Of a stretch of 64,000 nt of DNA, positions 34,345 to 42,297 are shown in pieces. The DNA comes from Streptomyces sp. AC1-42W (GTDB lineage Bacteria > Actinomycetota > Actinomycetes > Streptomycetales > Streptomycetaceae). Location: the NCBI RefSeq assembly GCF_003248355.1, contig NZ_QKWY01000001.1:3492001-3556000 (forward strand). Reading direction: 5' to 3'. Positions within the stretch are counted from its first letter, which is position 1. The number at the start of each line of letters is the position of its first letter. A program made the translations under genes and the position numbers. The notes beneath the pieces are model-generated. The model was not told the origin of the DNA, made no database searches, and saw only the letters and a program-made list of their open reading frames with translations.

Positions 34345-34713
34345 GTGACCCCTGCCAGTACCACCGAACCGGCGGCGGGCGCGCGCACCCTGCCCCACCC
34401 GGCCCGCGACGACATCAGGATCGAAACCGTCCTGCACGCCCTCTCGGACCCGGTCCGGCTGAGCGTCGTGCGCGAACTGGCCGCCGCCGAGGACGAGCTG
34501 ACCTGTTCCTGTTTCGACCTTCCGGTCACCAAGTCCACCACCACGCACCACTTCCGGGTGCTGCGCGAGAGCGGCATCGTCCGGCAGACCTACCGGGGCA
34601 CCGCCAAGATGAACGGGCTGCGCCGGGACGACCTCGACGCGCTCTTCCCCGGACTGCTCGACCGCGTCCTGGAAGCGGCGGCCCGCCAGGCCGCCCGCCT
34701 CGGCGAACGCTGA
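34345..34713 (+). CDS. ArsR/SmtB-family winged-helix repressor
   Basis: 122 residues from GTG 34345, 6 nt after CGGAGAG; in-frame ATGs at 34306 and 34330 are alternatives. HTH domain: VLHALSDPVRLSVVRELAAA, KSTTTHHFRVLRESGIVRQT. A Cys pair in LTCSCFDLPVTKS near helix 3 could bind a metal or react with electrophiles. The palindrome at its promoter also occurs, shortened, before the OYE gene, so the two probably form a regulatory pair flanking the YdeI-like gene. Confidence 0.88.
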   Translation: MTPASTTEPAAGARTLPHPARDDIRIETVLHALSDPVRLSVVRELAAAEDELTCSCFDLPVTKSTTTHHFRVLRESGIVRQTYRGTAKMNGLRRDDLDALFPGLLDRVLEAAARQAARLGER

Positions 34714-34848
34714 CCCGCCGGGCTCCTGTCGGCCCCTGTGCTTCCCCCGGTCCTTGATTGACCGATCAGCCGGGACGGGACATGCTGTACCCCCACCCGA
34801 ACCGGTTCCGGCGACGCAGGGGATCGCCGGAGCCGGGACGCGCCCCGT

Positions 34849-35028
34849 TCAGGCGGCCGGCCTGTCGCCGCCCCCGGTCGCGGCGGCCCACTCGACGAGC
34901 AGCCGCTGATACTGCTCCTCGTCCTCCGGGGACAGGTGACCGCCCGAACGCCGCCACAGGTCGCGAATGTCTTCATTCACCACGGCTGCGGGGCGTACGG
35001 AATCGGACGGGCAGGGAGTCGGGGACAT
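34849..35028 (-). CDS. Small 59-residue actinobacterial protein of unknown function
   Basis: ATG 35028 to TGA 34849, 59 residues. It has a compact amphipathic core: VVNEDIRDLWRRSGG, then LSPEDEEQYQRLLVEWAAAT. This VNE-IR-LW-R-GG...YE-LL-EWA pattern recurs, to my memory, in many Streptomyces small proteins. RBS is weak (TGTAGG). No domain name is known to me. Codon third positions are GC-rich as in real genes of this genome. Confidence 0.6.
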   Translation of the reverse strand: MSPTPCPSDSVRPAAVVNEDIRDLWRRSGGHLSPEDEEQYQRLLVEWAAATGGGDRPAA

Positions 35029-35097
35029 GCCTACAGGCTAAGGCCACGATGTGACAATCCGACCCATTGCACGTCAGGGACATCTCTCACATGTGTC

Positions 35098-35799
35098 TCA
35101 AGCAACCTTCTCGGCAAGTCCGAGCTCCCGCAGTCCGTGCGGCCGTTCCGCCACGGGCAGATGGCGTACGAAACGCACCTCGCAGCCCAGCGCGGCAGCC
35201 CCGCCGTCCGCATTCCGGTCGTCGCCCACCATCACCACGTCCTCCGGTTCCTGTCCCAGCAGCGCGCACGCCGTACGGAAGAGGCGGACGTCCGGCTTCT
35301 GCACACCGTGCTCGAAGGACAGCACATACGCGTCCACGTACCGGTCCAGCCCGTGCGCCCGGAAGACGGGCCGCAGGTCCCAGCCGATGTTGCTGACGAT
35401 CCCGATCCGCGCCCCGGCCCCGCGCAGCCCCGCGAGCACCTCCGCTGCGTCCGGGTAGGGGCGCCAGGCGTCCGGGGTCAGATGGCGGTCGTACAGCGCG
35501 TCGTACAGACCAGGGTCGGGCAGCGCGACCTGGCGGGCCAGACCCGTGTACACCGCGCGGTGCCGCTCCGCGCTCTCGTCGCGGTGCTCCCAGCCCTCCG
35601 CCAGGTCACCGGGCATCCGCTGCGGGTTGGCCCCGCCCGGCAGCGCGCCGTAGGCCTCCAGCTCCGCCGCGTACCGCTTGAACGCGGCCTCGTCCACGGT
35701 CACCCCCCGCTCGGCGAGCGTCGCGGCGAGCCAGGAACGGACGGATTCGATCCGGAACAGCGTCCCGGAGAAGTCGAAGAGGACACCCTTGATCGGCAT
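35098..35799 (-). CDS. HAD-superfamily hydrolase
   Basis: 233 residues from ATG 35799 (MPIKGVLFDFSGTLF); the open frame upstream lacks an RBS. Motif I DFSGT with the nucleophile D9, motif II IVSNIG, motif III K in GVQKPD, and motif IV VGDDRNADGGAA. A helical cap domain lies between motifs I and II. It is probably a small-molecule phosphatase; the substrate is unknown. Confidence 0.88.
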   Translation of the reverse strand: MPIKGVLFDFSGTLFRIESVRSWLAATLAERGVTVDEAAFKRYAAELEAYGALPGGANPQRMPGDLAEGWEHRDESAERHRAVYTGLARQVALPDPGLYDALYDRHLTPDAWRPYPDAAEVLAGLRGAGARIGIVSNIGWDLRPVFRAHGLDRYVDAYVLSFEHGVQKPDVRLFRTACALLGQEPEDVVMVGDDRNADGGAAALGCEVRFVRHLPVAERPHGLRELGLAEKVA

Positions 35800-35905
35800 G
35801 GCACCGATCCTTGCCGACGGACACACGCCGGGCAAGGGTGCCCTGCCCCGGCCACGACCGCCCCCGGCCCCGCTCGCTCGGGCTCTCCGGAACGCCTCCG
35901 CTCGC

Positions 35906-36625
35906 TCAGGCCCCGGTACGCCCCGGCCGCGTGGCACGGTCGCCGCGTCCGGGAGCGGTGGCCTCCCACCGCTCGTATCCGTACACCGCGAAGGCGGCCA
36001 GCGCGGCCCCGAGCAGCCACCCGCCCAGCACGTCGGACGGCCAGTGCACGCCCAGATACACCCGGGTGAGCCCCACCCCGAGCACCGAGACGGCCGCCGC
36101 CGCCCCGGCGGCCCGCCGCGCTCCGGGCGCGGCCCCGGACCGGCGCAGCAGCCACAGCAGCAGCCCGCAGCTCACCGTCGCCGTCATCGCGTGCCCGGAC
36201 GGGTAGGCCGCGTACGAGGCGGTGTCCACCGGGTCCGGCCAGTGCGGCCGCTCCCGGCCCACGGCGGCCTTGACGCCCTGCTGGACCAGCGCCGAGAGCA
36301 GGGTGGTCGCCGCGACCCAGACCGCGAGCGACCGGGCGCCGCGCCACCACAGGCCCACCACCACGACGGCGATCAGCGCGCGGAAGGCCCACGGGTCCCA
36401 CAGCCAGTCCGTCAGCAGCCGGTTCGCGTGGACGAGGCCCGGCTCGGTCACCGCCCGCCGGTGCAGCGCCTCCGCGATCTCGTGGTCCCGTTCCGTCAGC
36501 GGCCGCCACCGGGTGACGACCAGCGCCGTCACCGCCCCGCCGAGCACCGCGCACACGGCCCCGGTCCGGGCGAGGGGCGATGCGGCACGGACGGGGGCGG
36601 CGGGGGAGAGCAGCGGAATGTGCAT
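35906..36625 (-). CDS. PAP2-family membrane phosphatase
   Basis: 239 residues from ATG 36625 (GAGGA upstream); ATG 36703 is a longer alternative. Six helices and the full phosphatase signature: KAAVGRERP, YPSGHAMT, and TRVYLGVHWPSDVLGG with the catalytic His. It is likely to dephosphorylate phosphatidic acid or undecaprenyl-pyrophosphate at the outer face of the membrane. Confidence 0.88.
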   Translation of the reverse strand: MHIPLLSPAAPVRAASPLARTGAVCAVLGGAVTALVVTRWRPLTERDHEIAEALHRRAVTEPGLVHANRLLTDWLWDPWAFRALIAVVVVGLWWRGARSLAVWVAATTLLSALVQQGVKAAVGRERPHWPDPVDTASYAAYPSGHAMTATVSCGLLLWLLRRSGAAPGARRAAGAAAAVSVLGVGLTRVYLGVHWPSDVLGGWLLGAALAAFAVYGYERWEATAPGRGDRATRPGRTGA

Positions 36626-36725
36626 GGCACGATCCTCGCCGAAGGGCACCCCGTGCGGCCATCGCAGCACGCCGGGGAGCCGGAAGCGGCTGGGGCGGGT
36701 CATGCCGGAGGCGGGCGGCGCCGGG

Positions 36726-37661
36726 CTACTTGAGCGCGCTGAGCCCCGGAACGAACGCCACCAGGAGGGGGACGACCGGGACCAGGGCCGCCGCCGCGGT
36801 CAGCCGCAGCCGCCGCGCGGCCGGGAGCCGGCCCGCCGGGGCCAGCAGCCGGTTCACCCGCTGCGGCAGCTCCGCGTCGGCGGTGGGGCAGGGCCCGAAC
36901 ACGCCCCGGTCCTCGTTGAGTTCGACCAGGGCCAGCGCGATCGTCAGCCGGCCGAAGCGCCGCGAGGCCACGTCGTCGGCCGCCAGCTCCACCAGCCGGT
37001 GCATCTCGTTGCGGAACGCCGCGAACACCGGCACCTGCGGGAAGCCGGAGGCCAGCGCCTCCGAGCAGTTGAGCAGCCAGTCGTGCCTGGCCTGCGCGTG
37101 GCCCTGCTCATGGGCCAGCACGGCGTCGAGCTGGCGGCCCTTCAACCGGCCCAGCGCCGCCGTGGTGATGACGAGCTGGGGCGCCGCCCCCGGCAGCCAC
37201 CAGGCGTCCGGCCGGTTGCCCTCAAGGACCACCAGCCGGCCGCTGCCGGGCTCCTCGCCGGGCATCAGCGGGGCGCGCACCAGGAGTTCGGCCCGCCGCT
37301 TCGCGCGCCGCAGATGCGCGCGGCGGATCTCGCGGGCCAGCATGGCGGCCGTCCACACCCCGCCGAGGGCGAGCAGCACCGCCATCACCGCCGACCACGG
37401 CCCGTACGCCGCGAGCGCGTACGCCTCGACGACGGCGTGCGGCGCGGGCGCGAAGACATGGCCGCGCACGGCCTGCCACGCGGCGGCGGCGCTGAACGTC
37501 ATGGAGAGCCCGAAGGAGAGCAGCACGGCGGCCACCACGCACTGCCACACCCACAGCGCCACCACGGGTTCGCGCTCGGGCCAGGCGGCCCGCGCCATCA
37601 GGCGCGGGGTCACGACGGCGGCCAGTGCACCGAGCAGCAGCAGCGCTAGGGAGACCCACAT
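36726..37661 (-). CDS. M56 (BlaR1/M48-type) membrane metallopeptidase
   Basis: 311 residues. N-terminal helices (LALLLLGALAAVVTPRLMAR; VVAAVLLSFGLSMTFSA; VMAVLLALGGVWTAAML), then a zincin domain with HEQGHAQARHDWLL (active site) and ELAADDVASRRFG for the third ligand, and a C-terminal helix. The family includes BlaR1/MecR1 sensors. The usual BlaI-type repressor partner is not adjacent on either side. Confidence 0.88.
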   Translation of the reverse strand: MWVSLALLLLGALAAVVTPRLMARAAWPEREPVVALWVWQCVVAAVLLSFGLSMTFSAAAAWQAVRGHVFAPAPHAVVEAYALAAYGPWSAVMAVLLALGGVWTAAMLAREIRRAHLRRAKRRAELLVRAPLMPGEEPGSGRLVVLEGNRPDAWWLPGAAPQLVITTAALGRLKGRQLDAVLAHEQGHAQARHDWLLNCSEALASGFPQVPVFAAFRNEMHRLVELAADDVASRRFGRLTIALALVELNEDRGVFGPCPTADAELPQRVNRLLAPAGRLPAARRLRLTAAAALVPVVPLLVAFVPGLSALK

Positions 37662-37746
37662 GGCGTCAGCCTATGAGCCCGTGCCACGCACGGGTACACG
37701 TCCGCCCGTCAAGTGACGTACACCACGACGGGCGGCCCGCCGCGTC

Positions 37747-38328
37747 TCACAGAGTGAGCAGCATCGCGAACATGGCTATGCCCATCGTCAGCCGGCAGGC
37801 CAGCGCCAGTTCGGGCCGCGCCCCCCACGCCGGCGGCGGGCCGCCGCCCGCGGCCGCCGCGGCCACCGGCACCAGCCGGGCGCCCGAGCGCAGCACGTAC
37901 ACCGCGTAGTGGACGAGGAGGAGCCCCGTCAGCAGGGGCAGGCCGCCCGCCGTCCCGGCGGACCCCGCCGCATGCCCCGCGTGCCCCCCGTGGCCGCCGC
38001 CCCCGGCACCGGCCATCACCACCGCCATGTAGACCATCGCCACCGAGTCGACCAGGTGGTGCAGGTGGTGGCCGCCGCGCCGGGCGAACCACAGGGCCCG
38101 CAGCGCCGCGACCCCGAACAGCGCCGCGTACACCACCCAGCCCCAGGCCGGCGGGGCGACGGCGGCGGCCGGCAGGGCCATCGCGGCCATGCCGAACCCC
38201 ATCAGCGCCTCCGCCCGCGCCGTCCTGCGCTCCTCCTCGCTCCCCGTACGGGTGCGCAGCAGGCAGTACGAGCCCGTCACCGCGCACAACGCCATCAGCA
38301 GCCACCCGGACGTCGCCGGTCCGTGCAC
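37747..38328 (-). CDS. DUF5134 integral membrane protein
   Basis: 193 residues from GTG 38328, preceded by GGGGGAGG. Seven hydrophobic segments, a His/Gly-rich loop (GGGGHGGHAGHAAG) that could bind metal, and HHLHHLVDSVAMVYMA within a helix. It matches the actinobacterial DUF5134 membrane family. Function is unknown. Same direction as the M56 peptidase, 85 nt away. Confidence 0.75.
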   Translation of the reverse strand: MHGPATSGWLLMALCAVTGSYCLLRTRTGSEEERRTARAEALMGFGMAAMALPAAAVAPPAWGWVVYAALFGVAALRALWFARRGGHHLHHLVDSVAMVYMAVVMAGAGGGGHGGHAGHAAGSAGTAGGLPLLTGLLLVHYAVYVLRSGARLVPVAAAAAGGGPPPAWGARPELALACRLTMGIAMFAMLLTL

Positions 38329-38561
38329 AGCGGGCCCTCCCCCTGAGCGAACGACATCACGTCGACTAGTCGATGCCCGGCGCCGGAGACCCGTACGCGG
38401 CGCACAGGAGTACGGGGGAGCGCGCGGCGGAGGTGCCCTTGCGGCGTGCCCGGCGCGTACGCCCGCGCACGCGCCGGGCGGCGTCCGCGCGGAACCGGCC
38501 CCCGGCTGCGGAGTTACGCTGCTGCGGCAGCGCCCGCGCACAGATTCGGAGAAGCCCCGCC

Positions 38562-39116
38562 ATGGACACCGCCCCGCCCCGCGACACCGGAGAACTGACC
38601 TTCCGCGACGCCACCGAGGCGGACATACCCGCGCTGGTGGAGCTGATCGAGTCGGCGTACCGGGGCGACAGCAGCCGCGCCGGATGGACGACCGAGGCCG
38701 ATCTGCTCCAGGGGCAGCGCACCGACCCGCAGGGGGTGCGCGAGGTGGTGGAGAGCCCGGCGAGCAGGCTGCTCGTGGTGGAGCGGGACGGCGCCCCCGT
38801 CGCCTGCTGCCAACTGGAGCACCGCGGCGAGGCCGCCTACTTCGGCATGTTCGCGGTCCGGCCGGCGCTCCAGGGCGCGGGCCTGGGCAAGGTGGTCATC
38901 GCCGAGGCCGAGCGCACCGTCCGGGAGAGCTGGGGCGTGCGCGAGATGCACATGACCGTGATCTCCCTCCGCGAGGAACTGGTCGCCTGGTACGAGCGCC
39001 GGGGCTACCGCCGTACCGGCCGGATGTCCCCGTTCCCGTACGGCAACGAGCGCTTCGGCATCCCGCAGCGCGACGACCTCGCCTTCGAGCTGCTGGTCAA
39101 GCCGCTCGACCACTGA
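38562..39116 (+). CDS. GNAT-family N-acetyltransferase
   Basis: 184 residues from ATG 38562 (CGGAGAAG upstream). GNAT fold: LTFRDATEADIPALVELIES, the acetyl-CoA loop FAVRPALQGAGLGKVVIAEA, and the late motif AWYERRGYRRTGR. Substrate unknown. Convergent with GDPD. Confidence 0.9.
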   Translation: MDTAPPRDTGELTFRDATEADIPALVELIESAYRGDSSRAGWTTEADLLQGQRTDPQGVREVVESPASRLLVVERDGAPVACCQLEHRGEAAYFGMFAVRPALQGAGLGKVVIAEAERTVRESWGVREMHMTVISLREELVAWYERRGYRRTGRMSPFPYGNERFGIPQRDDLAFELLVKPLDH

Positions 39117-39129
39117 CCGCCCGGCACCC

Positions 39130-39846
39130 CTAGGCGGCGCCGCCCCCGCGGCGGATGTCCGGATGGTCGGTGGTCACGCCGTCGAGCCCGAGGCCCTCGG
39201 CCAGCCGCAGCTGCCGCTGCGTGTTGACCGTCCAGCCGAACACCGTCAGACCTTCGGCGTGGGCCTTCTCGACCAGCTCCAGCGTGATCCGCCGGATGTT
39301 CAGCACCAGCCGGGTGGCGCCGGCGGCCGCGGCGCGGTCCAGCAGGTCGCCGCCCCACCGGCCGGCCACGAGTGCCGTCCGCACGCCGGGGACCAGCTGC
39401 GCGATCTCGGCGATCGCCTCGTCGTGGAACGAGATCACCTCGACGCGCTCGACGAGCCCGCGCCCGGTCATCACCTTCGCCAGGGTGCGCGCGGCCGCCA
39501 CGTCCTTGATCTCCGCCTGGAGCGGCGCCCGCACCGCGTCCAGGACCTCCTCGAAGACGGGCACCCGCTCACCGAGCCCCGCGTCCAGCGCGCGCAGCTC
39601 GGCGAGCGTCTTCTCCGCGATCGGGCCCTCGCCGTCGGTCGTGCGGTCCACGTCCGCGTCGTGCATGACGGCCAGCGCGCCGTCCTTGCTCAGATGCAGG
39701 TCCAGCTCGATGAGGTCGACGCCCTCCCGCTCGGCCCGGACGAACGAGCGCAGGGTGTTCTCCGGCTCGATCCCGGCCGCCCCGCGATGACCGATCGTGA
39801 GAAGAGACAAGGCACGCTCGCTTCCGTCGACGCTCTGTTCCCGCAC
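39130..39846 (-). CDS. Glycerophosphodiester phosphodiesterase family protein
   Basis: 238 residues from GTG 39846 with GGAG 5 nt upstream. GDPD motifs: TIGHRGAAGIEPENTLRSF (catalytic His), DLIELDLHLSKDGALAVMHD (metal ligands and second His), EIKD, and VFGWTVNTQRQLRL. Cytoplasmic, no signal peptide. It hydrolyses glycerophosphodiesters to glycerol-3-phosphate and an alcohol. Confidence 0.92.
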   Translation of the reverse strand: MREQSVDGSERALSLLTIGHRGAAGIEPENTLRSFVRAEREGVDLIELDLHLSKDGALAVMHDADVDRTTDGEGPIAEKTLAELRALDAGLGERVPVFEEVLDAVRAPLQAEIKDVAAARTLAKVMTGRGLVERVEVISFHDEAIAEIAQLVPGVRTALVAGRWGGDLLDRAAAAGATRLVLNIRRITLELVEKAHAEGLTVFGWTVNTQRQLRLAEGLGLDGVTTDHPDIRRGGGAA

Positions 39847-40040
39847 GCTGCTCCTGCCCGCACCGCACGCCGGTATGACCGTGTCGGCAGCCTAATGGGC
39901 CGCGCGCACCGGACGGGGAAGGGGCGGGGGCCGCCCCCGGAGCGCGCCGTACCCCCGGCGAAGAAGCCGCCGAAGACGCGTACAACAGGAAAAACCACGG
40001 TGACCATGGGGGGTCAGCAGGATAATTTCCAGGGTCCCAC

Positions 40041-40070
40041 TTGTCCTGCGGAGCCGCACGTGGATACGGT
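40041..40070 (+). promoter_or_regulatory. Promoter of the DUF6421-SDR-aldolase unit
   Basis: TTGTCC (40041-40046), an 18-nt spacer, and TACGGT (40065-40070), 36 bp before the first start codon. Confidence 0.45.
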
Positions 40071-40105
40071 GGTGAGACGCGAGGTTCTCCCGTGGAGGAA
40101 GTGTG

Positions 40106-41503
40106 ATGACGGAAATTCTTGTGCAGGACGCCGCATCCGGCGGTATAGCTGCCGCCGCGCCGGTGATCGAGCACCCGGCGTGGCCCGCGCTCAAGAATGC
40201 CGTGGAGGAGATCCGCCCCTGGCAGTCGAAGGACGGCTCCATCGACTTCGACGCCGAGGACGCGCCCACCCCGGCGCTCGCCGAGGCCGCCGTGGAACGC
40301 GTGATCGCCGCCGTCGACGAGCTGTCCCCGCTCCTGCCGCACGACGCCGCCTACCACCGCGCCCTCGTCCAGGACCTGCGCCGCTGGGTCGCCGGAGGCT
40401 TCGTCGTCCCCGACTTCCTGGACTCCCTGCTGGCCTTCCAGCCGGCCGCGGACCGGACGGACGGGCTCCAGCACCTGGTCGTCTTCGCCATGTACACCCA
40501 GAACGGCAACCCCGACCGCAACCTCGAAGCGGTCGTGCTGCGCATGGTCTGGCCGGACTGGCTCGCCGAACTGGAGGCCACCCGCTACGACAACCCGCTG
40601 TTCTGCGGGATCACCTTCGAGGACTTCACCTCCGGCTACGACACCAACTCCGCGGTGCTCTTCCCGGAGACCATCGCCGTCCGCGAGGCGCCCGAGCGCT
40701 TCAGCTGGGGCGGCATCTTCTGCGACCGCGAGGCCGCCCGCTTCCGCCGCGTCACCGAGGCGTCCGTCGAACTCCTCGGCGTCGACCTGCCCGACGACAT
40801 CCGCGCGATGATCGGCGACCAGCGGCGCTGCGAGCAGGCGTTCGTGCTCTGGGACATGGTCCACGACCGCACCCACAGCCACGGCGACCTGCCGTTCGAC
40901 CCCTTCATGATCAAACAGCGCCAGCCGTTCTGGATGTACGGCCTGGAGGAGCTGCGCTGCGACCTCACCGCCTTCAAGGAGGCCGTGAAGCTGGAGGCCG
41001 AGGGCAACCCGCACGGCCGCGACGTGCAGTACGCCGTCCTCTTCGACCGGATGTTCCGCTTCCCGGTCACCGGCGAGCGCGTCCGCAACTACGACGGACT
41101 CGGCGGCCAGCTCCTCTTCGCCTACCTCCACAAGCACGACGTGGTCCGCTGGACCGACAACCAGCTGCGGATCGACTGGGAGCGGGCCCCGCAGGTCACC
41201 AACCAGCTCTGCGCCGAGATCGAGAAGCTCTACCGCGACGGCATCGACCGCCCCAAGCTCGTCCACTGGTTCGCGGCCTACGACCTCGTCTCCCGCTACC
41301 TCGCCCCGCACCCCGGCTCCCGCTGGGCCAAGGGACCGGACGCCCTGGACCTCTCCCAGCCGCCGCGGAAACTCGTGGACGATGTGCTTCCGGACGAGTT
41401 TCCCCTGAGCATGTTCTATGAGGCCCTCTCCAAGAAGCTGAAGAACGTGATCGCCTCGGCCAAGGGCATCACCGGCTCCGATGCGGGGAAGGCTGCCGCG
41501 TGA
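40106..41503 (+). CDS. DUF6421-family protein with a zincin-like HDxxH...EExxxD pattern
   Basis: 465 residues from ATG 40106 (GGAGGAA upstream; GTG 40103 is one codon longer). It belongs to an uncharacterised actinobacterial family I recognise as DUF6421. The most striking segment is WDMVHDRTHSHGDLP (H253, D254, H257, H259), followed 22 residues later by EELRCDLTAFKEAVK (E281, E282, D286). That order resembles gluzincin metallopeptidases, with Asp in place of the catalytic Glu. Mostly helical, no signal peptide. Its stop overlaps the possible GTG start of the SDR gene. Function unknown. Confidence 0.82.
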   Translation: MTEILVQDAASGGIAAAAPVIEHPAWPALKNAVEEIRPWQSKDGSIDFDAEDAPTPALAEAAVERVIAAVDELSPLLPHDAAYHRALVQDLRRWVAGGFVVPDFLDSLLAFQPAADRTDGLQHLVVFAMYTQNGNPDRNLEAVVLRMVWPDWLAELEATRYDNPLFCGITFEDFTSGYDTNSAVLFPETIAVREAPERFSWGGIFCDREAARFRRVTEASVELLGVDLPDDIRAMIGDQRRCEQAFVLWDMVHDRTHSHGDLPFDPFMIKQRQPFWMYGLEELRCDLTAFKEAVKLEAEGNPHGRDVQYAVLFDRMFRFPVTGERVRNYDGLGGQLLFAYLHKHDVVRWTDNQLRIDWERAPQVTNQLCAEIEKLYRDGIDRPKLVHWFAAYDLVSRYLAPHPGSRWAKGPDALDLSQPPRKLVDDVLPDEFPLSMFYEALSKKLKNVIASAKGITGSDAGKAAA

Positions 41504-41529
41504 GCACAGGTCCCAAGGAGGCGGAGGCC

Positions 41530-42297
41530 ATGAACGGAACAAACACGGGCGACACGGGGGGCACCCTCGAAGGTGCCGTCGTCGCCGTCGCCGGAGCCGC
41601 CGGACCGGCCGGCCGGGCCACCCTGCTCCGGCTCGCCGAGGCGGGCGCCGTCGTCGTCGCCTCCGACTCCCACCCCACCCGCCTCGCCGAAGCCGTGGAC
41701 GCGGCCCGCTACGCCCACGGCGGCGCCACCGTCACCGGCGACACCGTGGACCTCCTCGACCTCGGCGCCACCCGCGACTGGGCGGCCAAGACGGAGAAGG
41801 AGTTCGGCCGCGTCGACGGCGTCGTCCACCTCGTCGGCGGCTGGCGCGGCAGCGCGACCTTCGCCGAGACCGACCCGGCGGACTGGACACTGCTGGAGAA
41901 GCTCCTCATCCGCACGGTGCAGAACACCTCGCTCGCCTTCCACGACTGCCTGCTGCGCAGCGACCGCGGACGCTTCCTGCTGACCAGCGCCGCCGGCGCG
42001 TCCCAGCCAACCGCGGGAAACGCCGCCTACGCCGCCGCCAAGGCGGCCGCCGAGGCGTGGACCCTCGCGCTCGCCGACTCCTTCCGCAAGGCGGGGGGCG
42101 AGGACGGCCCCCGCAGCGCGGCTGCCATCCTGGTCGTGAAGGCACTGGTGCACGACGCGATGCGCGCCGAGCGCCCGAATGCGAAGTTCGCGGGCTTCAC
42201 CGACGTCAGGGAACTGGCCGATGCCATCGCCGGCGTCTGGGAGCGGCCCGCCCCCGAAGTGAACGGAAAGCGCCTGTGGCTGACCCCGCAACCGTAA
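41530..42297 (+). CDS. Short-chain dehydrogenase/reductase
   Basis: 255 residues from ATG 41530 after AGGAGGCGGAGG; GTG 41500, overlapping the upstream stop (GTGA), would add ten residues. Rossmann motif GAAGPAG in VAVAGAAGPAGRATLL, NAG-like HLVGGW, catalytic Ser in LLTSAAGA and Y-x3-K in AAYAAAKAAAEAW. NAD(P)H-dependent oxidoreductase; substrate unknown. Its last 22 nt overlap the next gene, so the three proteins are probably translated together. Confidence 0.88.
   Translation: MNGTNTGDTGGTLEGAVVAVAGAAGPAGRATLLRLAEAGAVVVASDSHPTRLAEAVDAARYAHGGATVTGDTVDLLDLGATRDWAAKTEKEFGRVDGVVHLVGGWRGSATFAETDPADWTLLEKLLIRTVQNTSLAFHDCLLRSDRGRFLLTSAAGASQPTAGNAAYAAAKAAAEAWTLALADSFRKAGGEDGPRSAAAILVVKALVHDAMRAERPNAKFAGFTDVRELADAIAGVWERPAPEVNGKRLWLTPQP

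Noticed and set aside
39569..41542. 657-codon open frame opposite the DUF6421 gene
   Set aside because: Antisense shadow; its start and end have no RBS or terminator context.
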